Source: Cycas panzhihuaensis
Taxonomy: Eukaryota; Cycadophyta
Direction of reading: 5' to 3'
DNA length: 64,000 nucleotides
Assembly (NCBI GenBank): GCA_023213395.1
Contig: CM041465.1
Span: forward strand, 148,311,741 to 148,375,740
A program made the position numbers and the translations under genes. Shown one piece after another: positions 37,601 to 51,759 of the stretch. Within the stretch, counting starts at the first letter, position 1; every line of letters begins with the position of its first letter. The notes below the pieces were generated by a model. That model ran no database searches and was not told the origin of the DNA. It was given only the letters and a program-made list of their open reading frames with translations.

Positions 37601-37958
37601 GTTCACATAAAGGATTATTAGATGGGGGGGGGGAGAAGGAAAAGATGGAGGAACTTTGAGGAACTTCAGGGGGAGACTTACTCCCAAGAGAGGATTGATA
37701 AAGTCAAAAAAGAACTTGACAAGTGTTACATGCCTAAAACAAAAGCGATAGACTCAATGGTCTAGCCCTCAACCCAATTAGGGGAGTATTCAGTGAAGCT
37801 AGGATACCATTTTTTATGTTCAAAGAGAGGGGATCATAGAAATACATTATTGGAAGGAGTATGGAAACTAGATCTAACCCTAAAACTAACTATTTTTTGG
37901 TGGACTTGTCTAAGGAACAAAATTCTAACAGTGGATAACCTAATGAAGAGAGGCTTTC
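34691..37958 (+). pseudogene. LINE-B ORF2, 5' part: endonuclease and reverse transcriptase
   Basis: Starts at 34691 in an ATGA overlap with ORF1. The apurinic-type endonuclease occupies about the first 230 codons (LILWNVREL, ETKLN, then VVGNFNIG where the family has GDFN, so a catalytic Asp is lost). A linker leads to RT (DKAPKPDGFPLGFF at 36046, LRQGDPLSP at 36610, then HHQFTNVNIFLG at 36742-36777 where LINE-A has HHQFVDDNIFLG). Both catalytic Asp of RT are therefore gone. About a dozen or more in-frame stops, but no net frameshift over 3.2 kb. It is broken in the zf-RVT region at 37958 by E and resumes at 41497. Confidence 0.85.
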
Positions 37959-38173
37959 TGATACAAAACATAACTTGAGAACAATAGCCAAATGCGTGAG
38001 AATACTAAGAACAAGTGAATCAATAAACTTGATATATTTGATTAATAAAATATTTGATGATCTTATTACATTTGGGTCCTGATTTTATATGCATATCAGA
38101 CCCTCTTTTACGGAAGGATGTGCTCGTTCAATATCACCCTTTTAATTAATCTTGTGCTTAAAGAAGTTCATAA
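37959..38173 (-). repeat. Gypsy E inverted LTR copy
   Basis: Reverse complement of the 3' LTR (41275-41491), lacking only about two or three bases at the U3 tip. It starts at the target duplication and meets the direct copy head to head near 38172. The two together form a palindrome with arms of about 190 bp. Confidence 0.9.
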
Positions 38174-38363
38174 TAATTAAAAGGGTGATATTGAACGAGC
38201 ACATCCTTCCGTGAAAGAGGGTCTAATATGCATATAAAATCAGGACCCAAATGTAATAAGATCATTAAATATTTTATCAATCAAATATATCAGGTTTATT
38301 GATTCACCTGTTCTCAATATTCTCACGCATTTGGCTATTATTCTTAAGTTACGTTTTGTATCA
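38172..38363 (+). repeat. Gypsy E direct 5' LTR, 5'-truncated
   Basis: Matches 41302-41491 with 8 differences in about 190 bases counted by eye; the first 27 or so bases are missing. It contains TATAAAA in 'gcatataaaatcagg' and ends in GTATCA immediately before the primer site. Confidence 0.9.
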
Positions 38364-38365
38364 AG

Positions 38366-38377
38366 TGGTATCAGAGC
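38366..38377 (+). other. Primer-binding site of gypsy E (tRNA-iMet)
   Basis: TGGTATCAGAGC two bases after the LTR end. A perfect match to the usual plant gypsy/copia primer site. Confidence 0.95.
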
Positions 38378-39001
38378 AAGTTTTTGCATGTAAGCAACCC
38401 TTCAAGCTGTCTGTCGAACATATTTGTAAATTCCTTCAGAGTGCCAGGCTTTGCACTGTACATAACTGAATAACAAGTGAGGACATCTCTTCCATTGCCT
38501 TTTCCACCTTTTGCATTCGATTTATCCATCCTCTATTCCTTGATTGTCCGTTGTATTTTGTAATCTTCACTATCACATTTCTATCTATTTACTACTAATG
38601 TTTTCCAAGCCTGCATCTTTTCTTATGATCCGTTGTTTCCCCATTCTATAACTAGGCATTGTGTAGATTTGGGTCTGCATCATTGCTTATTCCATCCTTA
38701 TGTTCACATTTTTCTATTTATTATTCTTGCCTATCTCCATTGCATTAATTGGCAATTAATTTTCTCAAGCTGCCAATTTATTATTAGAGAATAAAAAAAT
38801 GTCTCATGTGTGCACTAGAAGTCACAAATCTGCGTGTAGGCAACAAATAGTAATTATTTTCATTCTGCCACGTCCTATCTCCATCTACGTCTCCATTGTG
38901 TTTCATCTTAGCTGCATTTTCATTAACATCTGCATCCCTGCATCCTTGCGTCTCTGCGTCCTTGCCTCTGCGTTGACGTCTGCATCTCTACGTCCCTACG
39001 T
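38378..39001 (+). other. Leader of gypsy E
   Basis: About 620 bp without a gene. The last 80 bp (38928-39001) consist of loosely repeated TGCATC/TGCGTC/TACGTC words and end exactly where RT codons begin, so a word repeated here may have helped the internal deletion. Confidence 0.7.
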
Positions 39002-41263
39002 TTCGACGACATATTAATATTCAATAAGCAATGGGAAGAACATATGAATCATCTGGTCCAAGTGCTAAACACCTTAAAGGAACAAAGATTTTATGCTAAC
39101 AAATTAAAATGTTATTTTGGAATGAAAGAAATAGAATATCTAGGTCATCTTATATCAAAAGAAGGAATTAGAGCTAACCCAGGAAAAGTTAAAGCAATTC
39201 AAGAATGGCCGATACCCAAAACTATTACGAAACTCCAAGGTTTTCTGGGTTTAACAGGATATTATCGACGCTTTGTGAAAAATTATGCACAGAAAACCTC
39301 TGTTTTAACTTGTTTATTAAAAAAAGATTCTCTTCAGTGGAATGAAGAAGCAACAAAATGTTTTAAACAAATCAAGCAAATAATGATCCAATTACCGGCA
39401 CTTACGACACCTAATTTTTCTAAAATTTTTATAATAGAATGTGATGCATCAGGAACAGGAATTGGCACAGTACTAATGCAAGAAGGTAAACCCATTGCAT
39501 TTGAGAGTAGGAAGCTAAACAACCGAGAAATTCTCAAGTCAACTTATGATAAAGAAATGTTGGCCATTATATACGCTTTAATTAAATGACGTCAGTATCT
39601 ATTAGGTAGCAAATTTATAGTCAAGACAGATCACAACAGTTTACAATATTTATTAAAACAAAAAGAATTATCCCCTGAACAACAAAAATGGATCAGTAAA
39701 ATCCAGGCATTTGATTTCGATATAACATATAAAAAGGGAAAAAATAATGTAGTAGCTGATGCCTTATCTCGGAAGGATGAAGAGAATACAGAATCTCAAT
39801 TAAAAGCATCTCAATTCTAACCAAGATGGATCATGGATTTACAATCAGAATATGTGAAAGATCCTGACATTCAACAACTCATTCAAATAATTCAATAAGG
39901 AAAAGAAGAAAAATTTGAATGGAGGAATGATATTTTATGGTATAAAGGATGGATATTCTTAGGACCAAATTCAGCTTTCTATAACAAAATATTGAATGAA
40001 GCACATGTAGTACCTGCCGCTGGTCATAAAGGATTTTATAAAACATATTTGCAAGTCAAACAGTCATTTTTCTGGAAGGGAATGAAAAAAGATATAATAA
40101 AATTTGTAGCTGAATGTGCTATATGTCAAGTCAATAAATACGAATGTATTACTACTCCTGGGTTGCTCTAGCCTCTTCTGATTCCGCAACAAAAATGGGA
40201 AAGTATTAGCATGGATTTTATCATAGGGTTACGAAAATCAGAAGGGAAAGATGCTATCTATGTGGTGGTGGATTGTTTAATAAAGTTTGCTCATTTTATA
40301 CCTATTCAATCTAACTGCATAGCTCAGTAGTTAGTTAAAGTATTTATCAAAGAAATTTATAAGTTACATAGGTTTCCGCAAACCATTATTAGCGATAGAG
40401 ATCTAAAATTTTTAAGCCATTTCTGGCAAGAAATATTTCGACAAGTAGGTACAAGATTAAATATGAGTACCAGTTATCATCCGCAAATAGATGGACAAAC
40501 GAAAGTAGTTAATAAAGGTTTAGAGAATTATTTACAAAATTATATCATAGATAAGCAGCATTTATGGGTCAAATGGTTACATTTAGCTAAAGCATAGTAT
40601 AACTCTTCGTACCACTCGTCCATTAAAATGATCCCATATCAAGCATTATATGGCTATCAGCCAACTCAATTAAAAGATTGGTTAAAATTGGATAATAAGG
40701 TTCCAACGGTTAACGATTATCTCCAGGAATCACAAAATATCCTTCAAATATTAAAACGACATTTAGAAGAAGCCAGAAACCATATGAAACAACAAGCTGA
40801 TAAAAATTGTACAGAAAGAATATTTGAAATCAGAGATTGGATCTATGTAAGATTACAACCATACAAGCAAGCATCGTTAAAAACTTCTCAAAAGCAGAAA
40901 TTGAGTCCTCGATTTTATGGATCTTTCCAGATTAAACAGAGAATTGGCAAAGTGGCTTATGCCTTGGAACTTCCAACTTCAAAACTACACAATGTATTTC
41001 ATGTCTCTTGTCTCAAAAAGAAAATTGAAAATTATGTATAGGTACTGACAGAACTACCCCTCCTAGATAAAGAAGGTAAATTAATTCTATTACCAGAAAC
41101 CATCCTTGAAGTTTAGGAATGTCGATTGCAGTCCAAGACTATTCGAGAATATTTGATTAAGTGGAAACAACTGCCTATTGAAGATGCTTCATGGGAATCT
41201 TCCAATTTTATCAAACTTCATCCTGAGTTGACAAGAGAAGGTTTCGTGGCTGAAACATCTTAA
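39002..41263 (+). pseudogene. Gypsy E pol remnant: RT from active site, RNase H, integrase, chromodomain
   Basis: One frame throughout with about eight stops and no frameshift. It opens at the RT active site FDDILIF (39002). The RT thumb follows (EYLGHLISKEGI, GLTGYYRRFVKNYA), then RNase H (IIECDASGTGIG, 39430; DKEMLAIIYALIK; ADALSRK). The integrase zinc-binding part is at about 40000-40140 (HKGFYKTY, CAICQ). The DDE core runs from [15 protein letters not shown] (40210) through TIISDRDLKFLS to a ...YHPQIDGQTKVVNK block. A C-terminal segment (KLHNVFHVSCLKK) and a chromodomain (YLIKWKQLPIEDASWE, about 41150-41200) finish it. Chromovirus clade of Ty3-gypsy; a Reina-like lineage is possible given the short LTRs, but not established. 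Confidence 0.88.
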
Positions 41264-41274
41264 GAGGGAGGAAT

Positions 41275-41491
41275 TGTTATGAACTTCTTTAAGCACAAGA
41301 TTAATTAAAAGGGTGCTATTGAATGAGCACATCCTTCCATGAAAGAGGGTCTGATATGCATATAAAATCAGGACCCAAATGTAATAAGATCATCAAATAT
41401 TTTATCAATCAAATATATCAGGTTTATTGATTCACCTGTTCTCAGTATTCTCACGTATTTGGCTATTATTCTCAAGTTACGTTTTGTATCA
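41275..41491 (+). repeat. Gypsy E 3' LTR
   Basis: 217 bp, TGTTATGAAC to TTGTATCA, preceded by the polypurine tract aagagggaggaat (41262-41274) and followed by the ctttc target duplication. Confidence 0.93.
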
Positions 41492-41496
41492 CTTTC

Positions 41497-42579
41497 AACT
41501 AACAAATAGGTGTATTGTTTGTTGTAAGAAGGAGGAATCTATGGATCATATCCTCCTTTAGTACTCTTACTCAAGGGAGGTTTGGAGGCGCTTGTTCGAC
41601 CTCTTTAAAGTCCAATGGGTTCCATTAGGAAATATAGTGGATCAGTGGACCTCTTGGTAGAGCCCTTTCAAGACTAGAACTCTTGGCAGTATCTGGAGAA
41701 TTAGTTTCCTGGTGTTGTCATGGAACTTATGGAAAGAAAGAAACAGAAGGATTTTTTAGGATAGACATATGGATGTATATAGAACTTTCAATGTTATTTA
41801 CACTGGTATAAGGGATAATGTTAAAATCATAGAGGAGAAGTGAATGTTAGTGACATAAGGAAAGATCCTAGATAAGTGGGGGCTAAGGTCACTAATCAAG
41901 GAGGAGAAAAGAAGGATCTACTCATGGGTTCCTCTAGAGGAGCATTAGGTAAAAATAAATTTTGATGGAGCTTCAAAAGGAAATCCTAGAGAGGTTAGTG
42001 GTGGATGTATCTGCAGAGACACCAAAGGGAATGTTATATGGGCTTTTGTAGAGTACTATGATCAGCAGATGAACCATATTACGAAGATGGAAGCTATGTT
42101 AAAAGTTGTAGAATTAGCTCTGGAAGAAGGCCTTAGTGGGATGGTTATAAAGGGAAACTCATTGAACATGATAAATCTTCTAAAAGGCACAACCTCATCA
42201 GATTGAAGATCCCAGGCTATGATCAAGGATGCTTAGGAAGCATTACAGGGTTTAGAGAATATCCAGCTTCAACACACCTACAGGGAAGGTAATAAAGTGG
42301 CGGATAATTTGGTCAATTATGGGATGAGGAATAAGAGATCTATTATATAGAGGGAGGATATCCCAAAGGAACATATAAGACTGGTTGAGGGGGAAAGGGT
42401 CTGTGAGAGCTAGCCAAGGGGCTTATCCTGGCATGATGTAGTTTGCATTTAGAGATCTTTTTATACTCTAGCCATGGGATTGTTGCATTCAATTAATGGA
42501 TTGGATGATAAAATTTTATTGATGTACTAGGTTGTGGGATCCCATTTGAAAACCCATAATTTATTCATTTTACCTTATT
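41497..42579 (+). pseudogene. LINE-B ORF2, 3' part: zinc finger end, RNase H and 3' UTR
   Basis: Resumes after gypsy E with the zf-RVT motif (CIVCC, then EESMDHIL). A linker leads to an RNase H domain at about 41950-42320: INFDGASKGNP, KMEAMLKVVELALEEG, VIKGNSLNMI (family D.S Asp changed to Asn) and a REGNKVADNLVNYG end. A second, ribonuclease H-type domain is known in a subset of plant L1 elements. The frame ends near 42350; the following 230 bp are 3' UTR leading to the A tail. Confidence 0.82.
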
Positions 42580-42606
42580 AAAAAAAAAAAACTTATTCTT
42601 TATCAT
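42580..42606 (+). repeat. LINE-B poly(A) tail and right target-site duplication
   Basis: Eleven A (42580-42590) followed by acttattctttatcat (42591-42606), identical to 33241-33256. This is the hallmark of target-primed reverse transcription. Confidence 0.95.
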
Positions 42607-43750
42607 CAATTTATTAAGTTCCCTATAGTCTATACAAAGTTTAAAAAACTATCTTTTTTTCACACTAGAACTATTAGAGTTGCATAGGGATATTTACTCA
42701 GTTAGATGATTACAGTATCCATTAACTTATTAGTGATTTTCTCAATTTCATTCTTTTAAAAGTAAGAATTTCTATATAGCCTAAGACTAATTGGGTCATG
42801 GTGAAAATAGAGTTCAATGGTGTGATAAAAGCCATGATCGGGTGGGGGAGTGGTAGGAAGGAGGGCAAATACTTAGCAGTATTTAATGCTAATTTCTTAA
42901 ATATATAGGTGAATCTGAGAATCAACTTGGATGTTATTTAGATAGATGATATACTCTACATTGGTTTATAAATATCTTTTCATTCTTCTCAAGAAGACAA
43001 GTTGACTTCGAGGGGTTTAGATCCCATAGATTTTGTGTATTTAACCCATATTATTTTTCAATAAAATAAAAGGATTATTTGAAGAAATATTGGTATTATA
43101 TGTGCCCTGGGTTTATAACCATTATATTTCTAAGATGGCATCAAATCTGCCTATAAAGAGTATATGAAAATCTAAAATTAGGAGGTACATGCCTATTTGT
43201 ATGTGTAGGTTTTTTATTACCCCAGCATAATATAACTTTTGATAGCCTGGTAAGGAGCAAGTAAAACTAGTTTTAGGGACAATACAGAGGTTGAATTAGC
43301 TAGCTAGTGAAATATCGATGAGGTTTAAGGATGTGCTACCATCGATCAGTATAGTCATTCGAGTCTTATGTAGGATGCCCTTGACTCAGAGGGGTTTTAG
43401 GCATGGGGTAGAAGTGATGATAAAGAGGGATACTTCTAGTTGAGGGTCAAGGTTAGGATCTATAAGCAGATCTTCATCTTGTTCTTAATCAATACTAAAG
43501 TTTAAGTTTTATTTAGGAGATAGGCTAGGGTCAATGGAGAAAACTATATGACTAGCCTTGTAAATTCTAACATGTATAGGAGTCCACTTCTCTAAGCACT
43601 GAACACAGAAGCCTGATTCCATTTGATGATCCACTTTAGTTATTGTGACTTGAACTCATTTTGTTGAAGGTTCTTCTAAATGATGCTCTATCATAGGTTG
43701 AATTGTATCATCAACTCAAGGTTAAGATCATTAGGATTTAACTTGTCAAT
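42607..43750 (-). pseudogene. Gypsy D pol, 5' part: RT fingers and upstream
   Basis: The minus strand from about 42890 leftward gives LPTTPPPDHGFYHTIEL, NKLMDT, the SKYPYATLIVLV region and a decayed CIDYRELNK; this is the conserved start of gypsy RT, interrupted by LINE-B and continued at 33240. Upstream (42900-43750) the frame is too decayed to name domains; protease and the gag end would be expected there. Gag itself is not seen. Confidence 0.65.
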
Positions 43751-43869
43751 ATTGTTGGAACCATGAGAGGTCCTTCTTAGAAATGTAATCGTAGGATATC
43801 ATAACTAGGAATGTCATAATAGTATCAGAATATTACCATTATGGAGTTCAATATCAATCATTTTATATC

Positions 43870-45135
43870 TTACCGAGTAAGCATATATATAATCATGTTA
43901 TGGGTATATAGGGCATTATTTATCTTATTAACAACTAATAATATTTGGCCTTAATATTAGCTAATCATATATGACCTTTTATTTAGTCAATTATATTGAA
44001 TATATATTATATTCTAATTCTCCTCAATAATACACATTTGTTTGTATACCAAGATTTTATTAGAGCTAAAAATGCTTGGCCTTCAATAATGCTTTGGTGG
44101 TAATGTATGTAACTTAGTCTTCTATCTTGCAATGTTGAAGTTAAATTTGTTGATTTTAGATGAGTTCTATGATGTAGTGATGTTTGATATTAATATGTTT
44201 TATTTAGTTGTGCATAACTACATTTTTAGTCATATAAATTATACTTTAATTATCACACAAGATCATTGTCAATTCTTATTAAGGTTGATGTAGTACTTTA
44301 AGAATTCTTTCAATCCATATTACTTATCTTGTTATTGATTCAACTATTTTATATTCAAATTCTATTATATATAAAGAAATTATTGGTCATTTCTTTGTAT
44401 TCTAAGATATTGGTATTGAACCAATGTTAAATATATATCTTGAAATTGATTTTTTGTATTTAATATCACCTACTTAATCTACATCTAAATATGCAATTAA
44501 CTTAAATTTATCTAATAGAGTATATTATGATCTAAAATTTAATATTCCTTTCATATATCTAAAAAACATTTATGTTGCTTCCCAATGTTCTTCTTTTGGT
44601 TCTAACATGAATATTCAAGTTAAATTCACTACATATACTATGTTTGGTTAAGTATTCATCACGTAAATTAGGTTTCTTATTAATTGATAATACAAAGTAG
44701 GATCAACTAAAACCAAATTTTCATTTCTACTTACTTTGACTTGAGTTTAATAGGAGTAGAACTTGATTTATAATCACCCATATTGAATTTCTTTAATATA
44801 CCCATAGTATATTTACTTTATGACATATAGATGACACTTTCCCTTTATCAAATTTCCATACCAAGAAAATAATGTAGTTGTCCTAGATCTATTATTTTGA
44901 ATTATGAGTTCATATCATATTTGAATTATTAGAATATTTGAATATTGTTTCCTATATAGATGAGATCATCAACATAAAGAGAAATTATGAGAATTGAAGT
45001 ATTTACAGCTTTTATATACAATTTTAAATCTAATGGACTTTTCCAAAATCGTTTATCTTGAAAGCATGCCAAACTCTTGGGGCTTGTCTTAGTCCATATA
45101 AAGTATTTTTAGCTTGTAAACTAAATGTGCATATC
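43870..45135 (-). pseudogene. Copia M remnant: RT and RNase H
   Basis: From the right: RT with LQAKNTLYGLRQAP (about 45060-45120) and ISLYVDDLIYIGN (about 44950-44990, active site YVDD intact), then RNase H near 44130-44410 (EYKIVES, VIWIERILKVL, KNVVMHN, KHINIKHHYIIELI). The RT is cut off at 45135 by the LTR of element N. Heavily decayed. A polypurine-like run (complement at 44014-44030) and a TGTT...AACA segment (43753-43933) may mark its 3' end, but this is not secure. Confidence 0.7.
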
Positions 45136-45587
45136 TGTTAGAATAAACTTACCTTAATGTTACCTTTGTATTATCAAACTTAGTATATTATTAATTAATT
45201 ATGTAAGAAAAATTGCTCAACAAACCTTTCTATATCTTTATAAGTCTTCTCCTAGATTCTTGGAGGAAGGCTCCCTGTCTGAAGGGTTGGCATCTATAGT
45301 TATTATAGGTGAATATTCTGTGTAATAATCATGATATTCAAAATATACAAAGGAGAATGATTAGGTTTTACTTCCTTGAAGTAAATGTTGAACATAAACA
45401 AAAATACAAAAGAAAGATTCAAGATCCTTGTCAAACCTGTAATGTATATTTCTATTTAATAAGTATATTTACATTTCTAAGGTGGTTTTTCATCCCTTAA
45501 TGGCGTTTTCCACCTGTCTATATCTTGTGTTGTGCATTATTTAATTCTTTTTAAATCTATTAAACTATATTAACCCTTTCTCCAACA
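45136..45587 (+). repeat. Element N 5' LTR with primer site at 45588
   Basis: 452 bp, TGTTAGAATA to CTCCAACA, followed directly by TGGTATTAGAGC (45588-45599), the same primer-site variant as element F. It truncates the RT frame of copia M on its left. No matching second LTR is present in the window, so the element is incomplete or cut by the microsatellite. Confidence 0.7.
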
Positions 45588-45599
45588 TGGTATTAGAGC

Positions 45600-46602
45600 A
45601 GGGCACTTTCAGTACTATGAAGGATAAAAAAATATTTCTTTCTTTTTCAAAATTGAAGATTCACCTTATATACAAAATCTATAACTAAAAATAAAAAGGA
45701 AATTTCTTGATAAAAGAAAATTTTATTTATAAATTAAAAAAAAAAAAGAGAAATCCGCACAGATGCTACAAGCTGCTACCAACAAATTACTCCATGAAGA
45801 ATGTTGAAGGATTGTTAAAAGACTCCTTTATCTAAAATTCAAACTTTAACACTACAAGTAACCTTAAAACTAGAAAGAGTAATTTAGGTAACAAAGATTT
45901 TATTTTCAGTTAGAGAAGATAAAACAAAATTACTAAATCTGTCTATAAGAAAGGTGAATTTGAACAAGTGAAGGCTATAGATGTAGGATTACAGTATTAA
46001 ATTCCTGTAAACACAATCTTTGCTTTAGAAAATCCCAGTTCTGTAAATGTGCAGTAGTAAATGGAGTGTTGAACCCATTCTGTCCAACTCTTCAACAACA
46101 AAACTTGTATCCTAAATGCTAAAAAAGAGAGCATTCAGGGTCTGCATAAGACGTCGTTTAGGGACAACATTAGATGTCGATTCAAAGATGTTATTCACCA
46201 ACAGTTAAAGAAGAAGAGTAAAAGATCCCACTGCCGTCATTGGACCTGTAAATTCAAAAAAAACAAACCAAAATTTCCAATGACTAGGGTTTACACTTAG
46301 GAGAATGAAGCATTGAGACAAATGGCTACGATTGACATACAGGCAAATGCAATACCAAGATAAACAGCTAGGGTTAACATTCGTCAATAGTTAAAGAAGC
46401 AGAGTAAAAGACCCAAACATTCAAAAAAAAAAAAAAAAGAGAACCAGAAACACACAAACACATGTAATAATAAGACATAGAGCTAGGGTTTACATTCATG
46501 TGGACGCGAAAAAAGCCTTAAGCAAATGATAGGTGATTCAAATCTACCACCTTAATCTATTCTTTGTTTTATTTTATTTTTCCTAATGCTTATTAACTTA
46601 AT
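45600..46602 (+). other. Probable interior of element N, with a diverged tandem duplication
   Basis: No supported gene. Two related stretches lie about 182 bp apart (about 46190-46300 and 46376-46495). Each has 'agttaaagaag.agagtaaaaga', then an attcaaaaaaaa run, then 'agggtttaca'. The rest is AT-rich. It ends where the microsatellite begins. Confidence 0.5.
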
Positions 46603-51000
<4,398 letters not shown>

Positions 51001-51297
51001 TGAAAAGAGTGGATCTATCCTTCATCTCCAAGCACTAAACACAAAGGCAAACATGGGAGCAAGAGAGACTTGAGAGAAAGAAAGTAGCTCTCACAAAATG
51101 GGGAGGTAAGAATGAATCTCCTCCATTGAGCTTTACTTTTATATTGAGAGAGGGAGCATTTGAGGTAGGTGAAATGAAATTACACATAATGCACATGAAA
51201 GTGCATTTCACTTAAGTGATCTAATTTAAAGTTCACTTAAGACCCTTTTTCGAAATAATCAACTAATGTAATGACCTTATGTCATTAACCCTTTTCA
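51001..51297 (-). repeat. Copy C 3' LTR
   Basis: 297 bp, TGAAAAGAG to CTTTTCA. On the minus strand it carries the box CAATATAAAAG near 51142. Identical to 58171-58467 except for T instead of G at 51142. Confidence 0.97.
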
Positions 51298-51759
51298 ATC
51301 TCCCCCTTAATGGTAGAAGGTCATTTCATTCTATTTTATTCTATCCTATGAGGTCTTCATTTGAGCCTCTTACAAAGCAAACTAGTATGATACTTTTGTG
51401 GAAACCCTCATGGGAAGAAAACCCACAAATTTTCTAATCTACTAACTGCTCAGCGACTCTTTAAATGTAGCAGATAGCCAATCAATATAATAAATTTTGT
51501 AGTGAAATTCATCGAGTCTCCATCTACCATTTGGTCATCACCCATGCCCTTTCGGGTTTTCACAGGTTCCGATTTTCTAGAATAATACAACCCTTATCCT
51601 TTCGCGCCACATGGGGTTTTCACGAATGGGATAGAGCAGACTTACTCTTGTCCTTCCGCCCACAAGGGGTTTTCACGAATGAGACAGTAGTATGATGGCC
51701 CTATTATCATCTCCTTCAATCGCCGTAGATGGAGGCCCTAAGGCCGAGTTGCTTTGAAT

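Larger units (their letters stand above)
37959..41491 (+). mobile_element. Gypsy E: deleted chromovirus with a head-to-head LTR pair at its left end
   Basis: Ty3-gypsy element inserted in LINE-B ORF2 with a perfect 5-bp target duplication ctttc (37954-37958 and 41492-41496). Removing it restores LINE-B codons through the zinc-finger motif. From the left: an inverted, nearly complete LTR (37959-38173), a direct LTR lacking its first 27 or so bases (to 38363), the primer site, a leader, a pol starting in the RT active site, the polypurine tract and the 3' LTR (41275-41491). Gag, protease and the first half of RT are absent. Both outer ends are U5 ends (TGATACAAAAC on the left, its complement on the right), which is not the normal U3-left, U5-right arrangement. 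Confidence 0.92.
33257..42590 (+). mobile_element. LINE-B: L1-like non-LTR retrotransposon, interrupted by gypsy E
   Basis: Plus-strand LINE with short 5' leader (33257-33461), ORF1, ORF2 and an A tail (42580-42590), flanked by a perfect 16-bp target duplication. Without E it is about 5.8 kb, so it looks near full length, though a 5' truncation in the leader cannot be excluded. It interrupts the RT of gypsy D: the codons on either side (LCIDYRELNK on the right, KNKF.TPRI on the left) join when it is removed. It is the same family as LINE-A, but with many stops and lost catalytic residues, so inactive. Confidence 0.93.

Noticed and set aside
30389-43750. Gypsy D as an endogenous pararetrovirus or retrovirus
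   Set aside because: Domain order with integrase and chromodomain plus polypurine tract fits a chromovirus retrotransposon; no movement, coat or envelope gene is seen.
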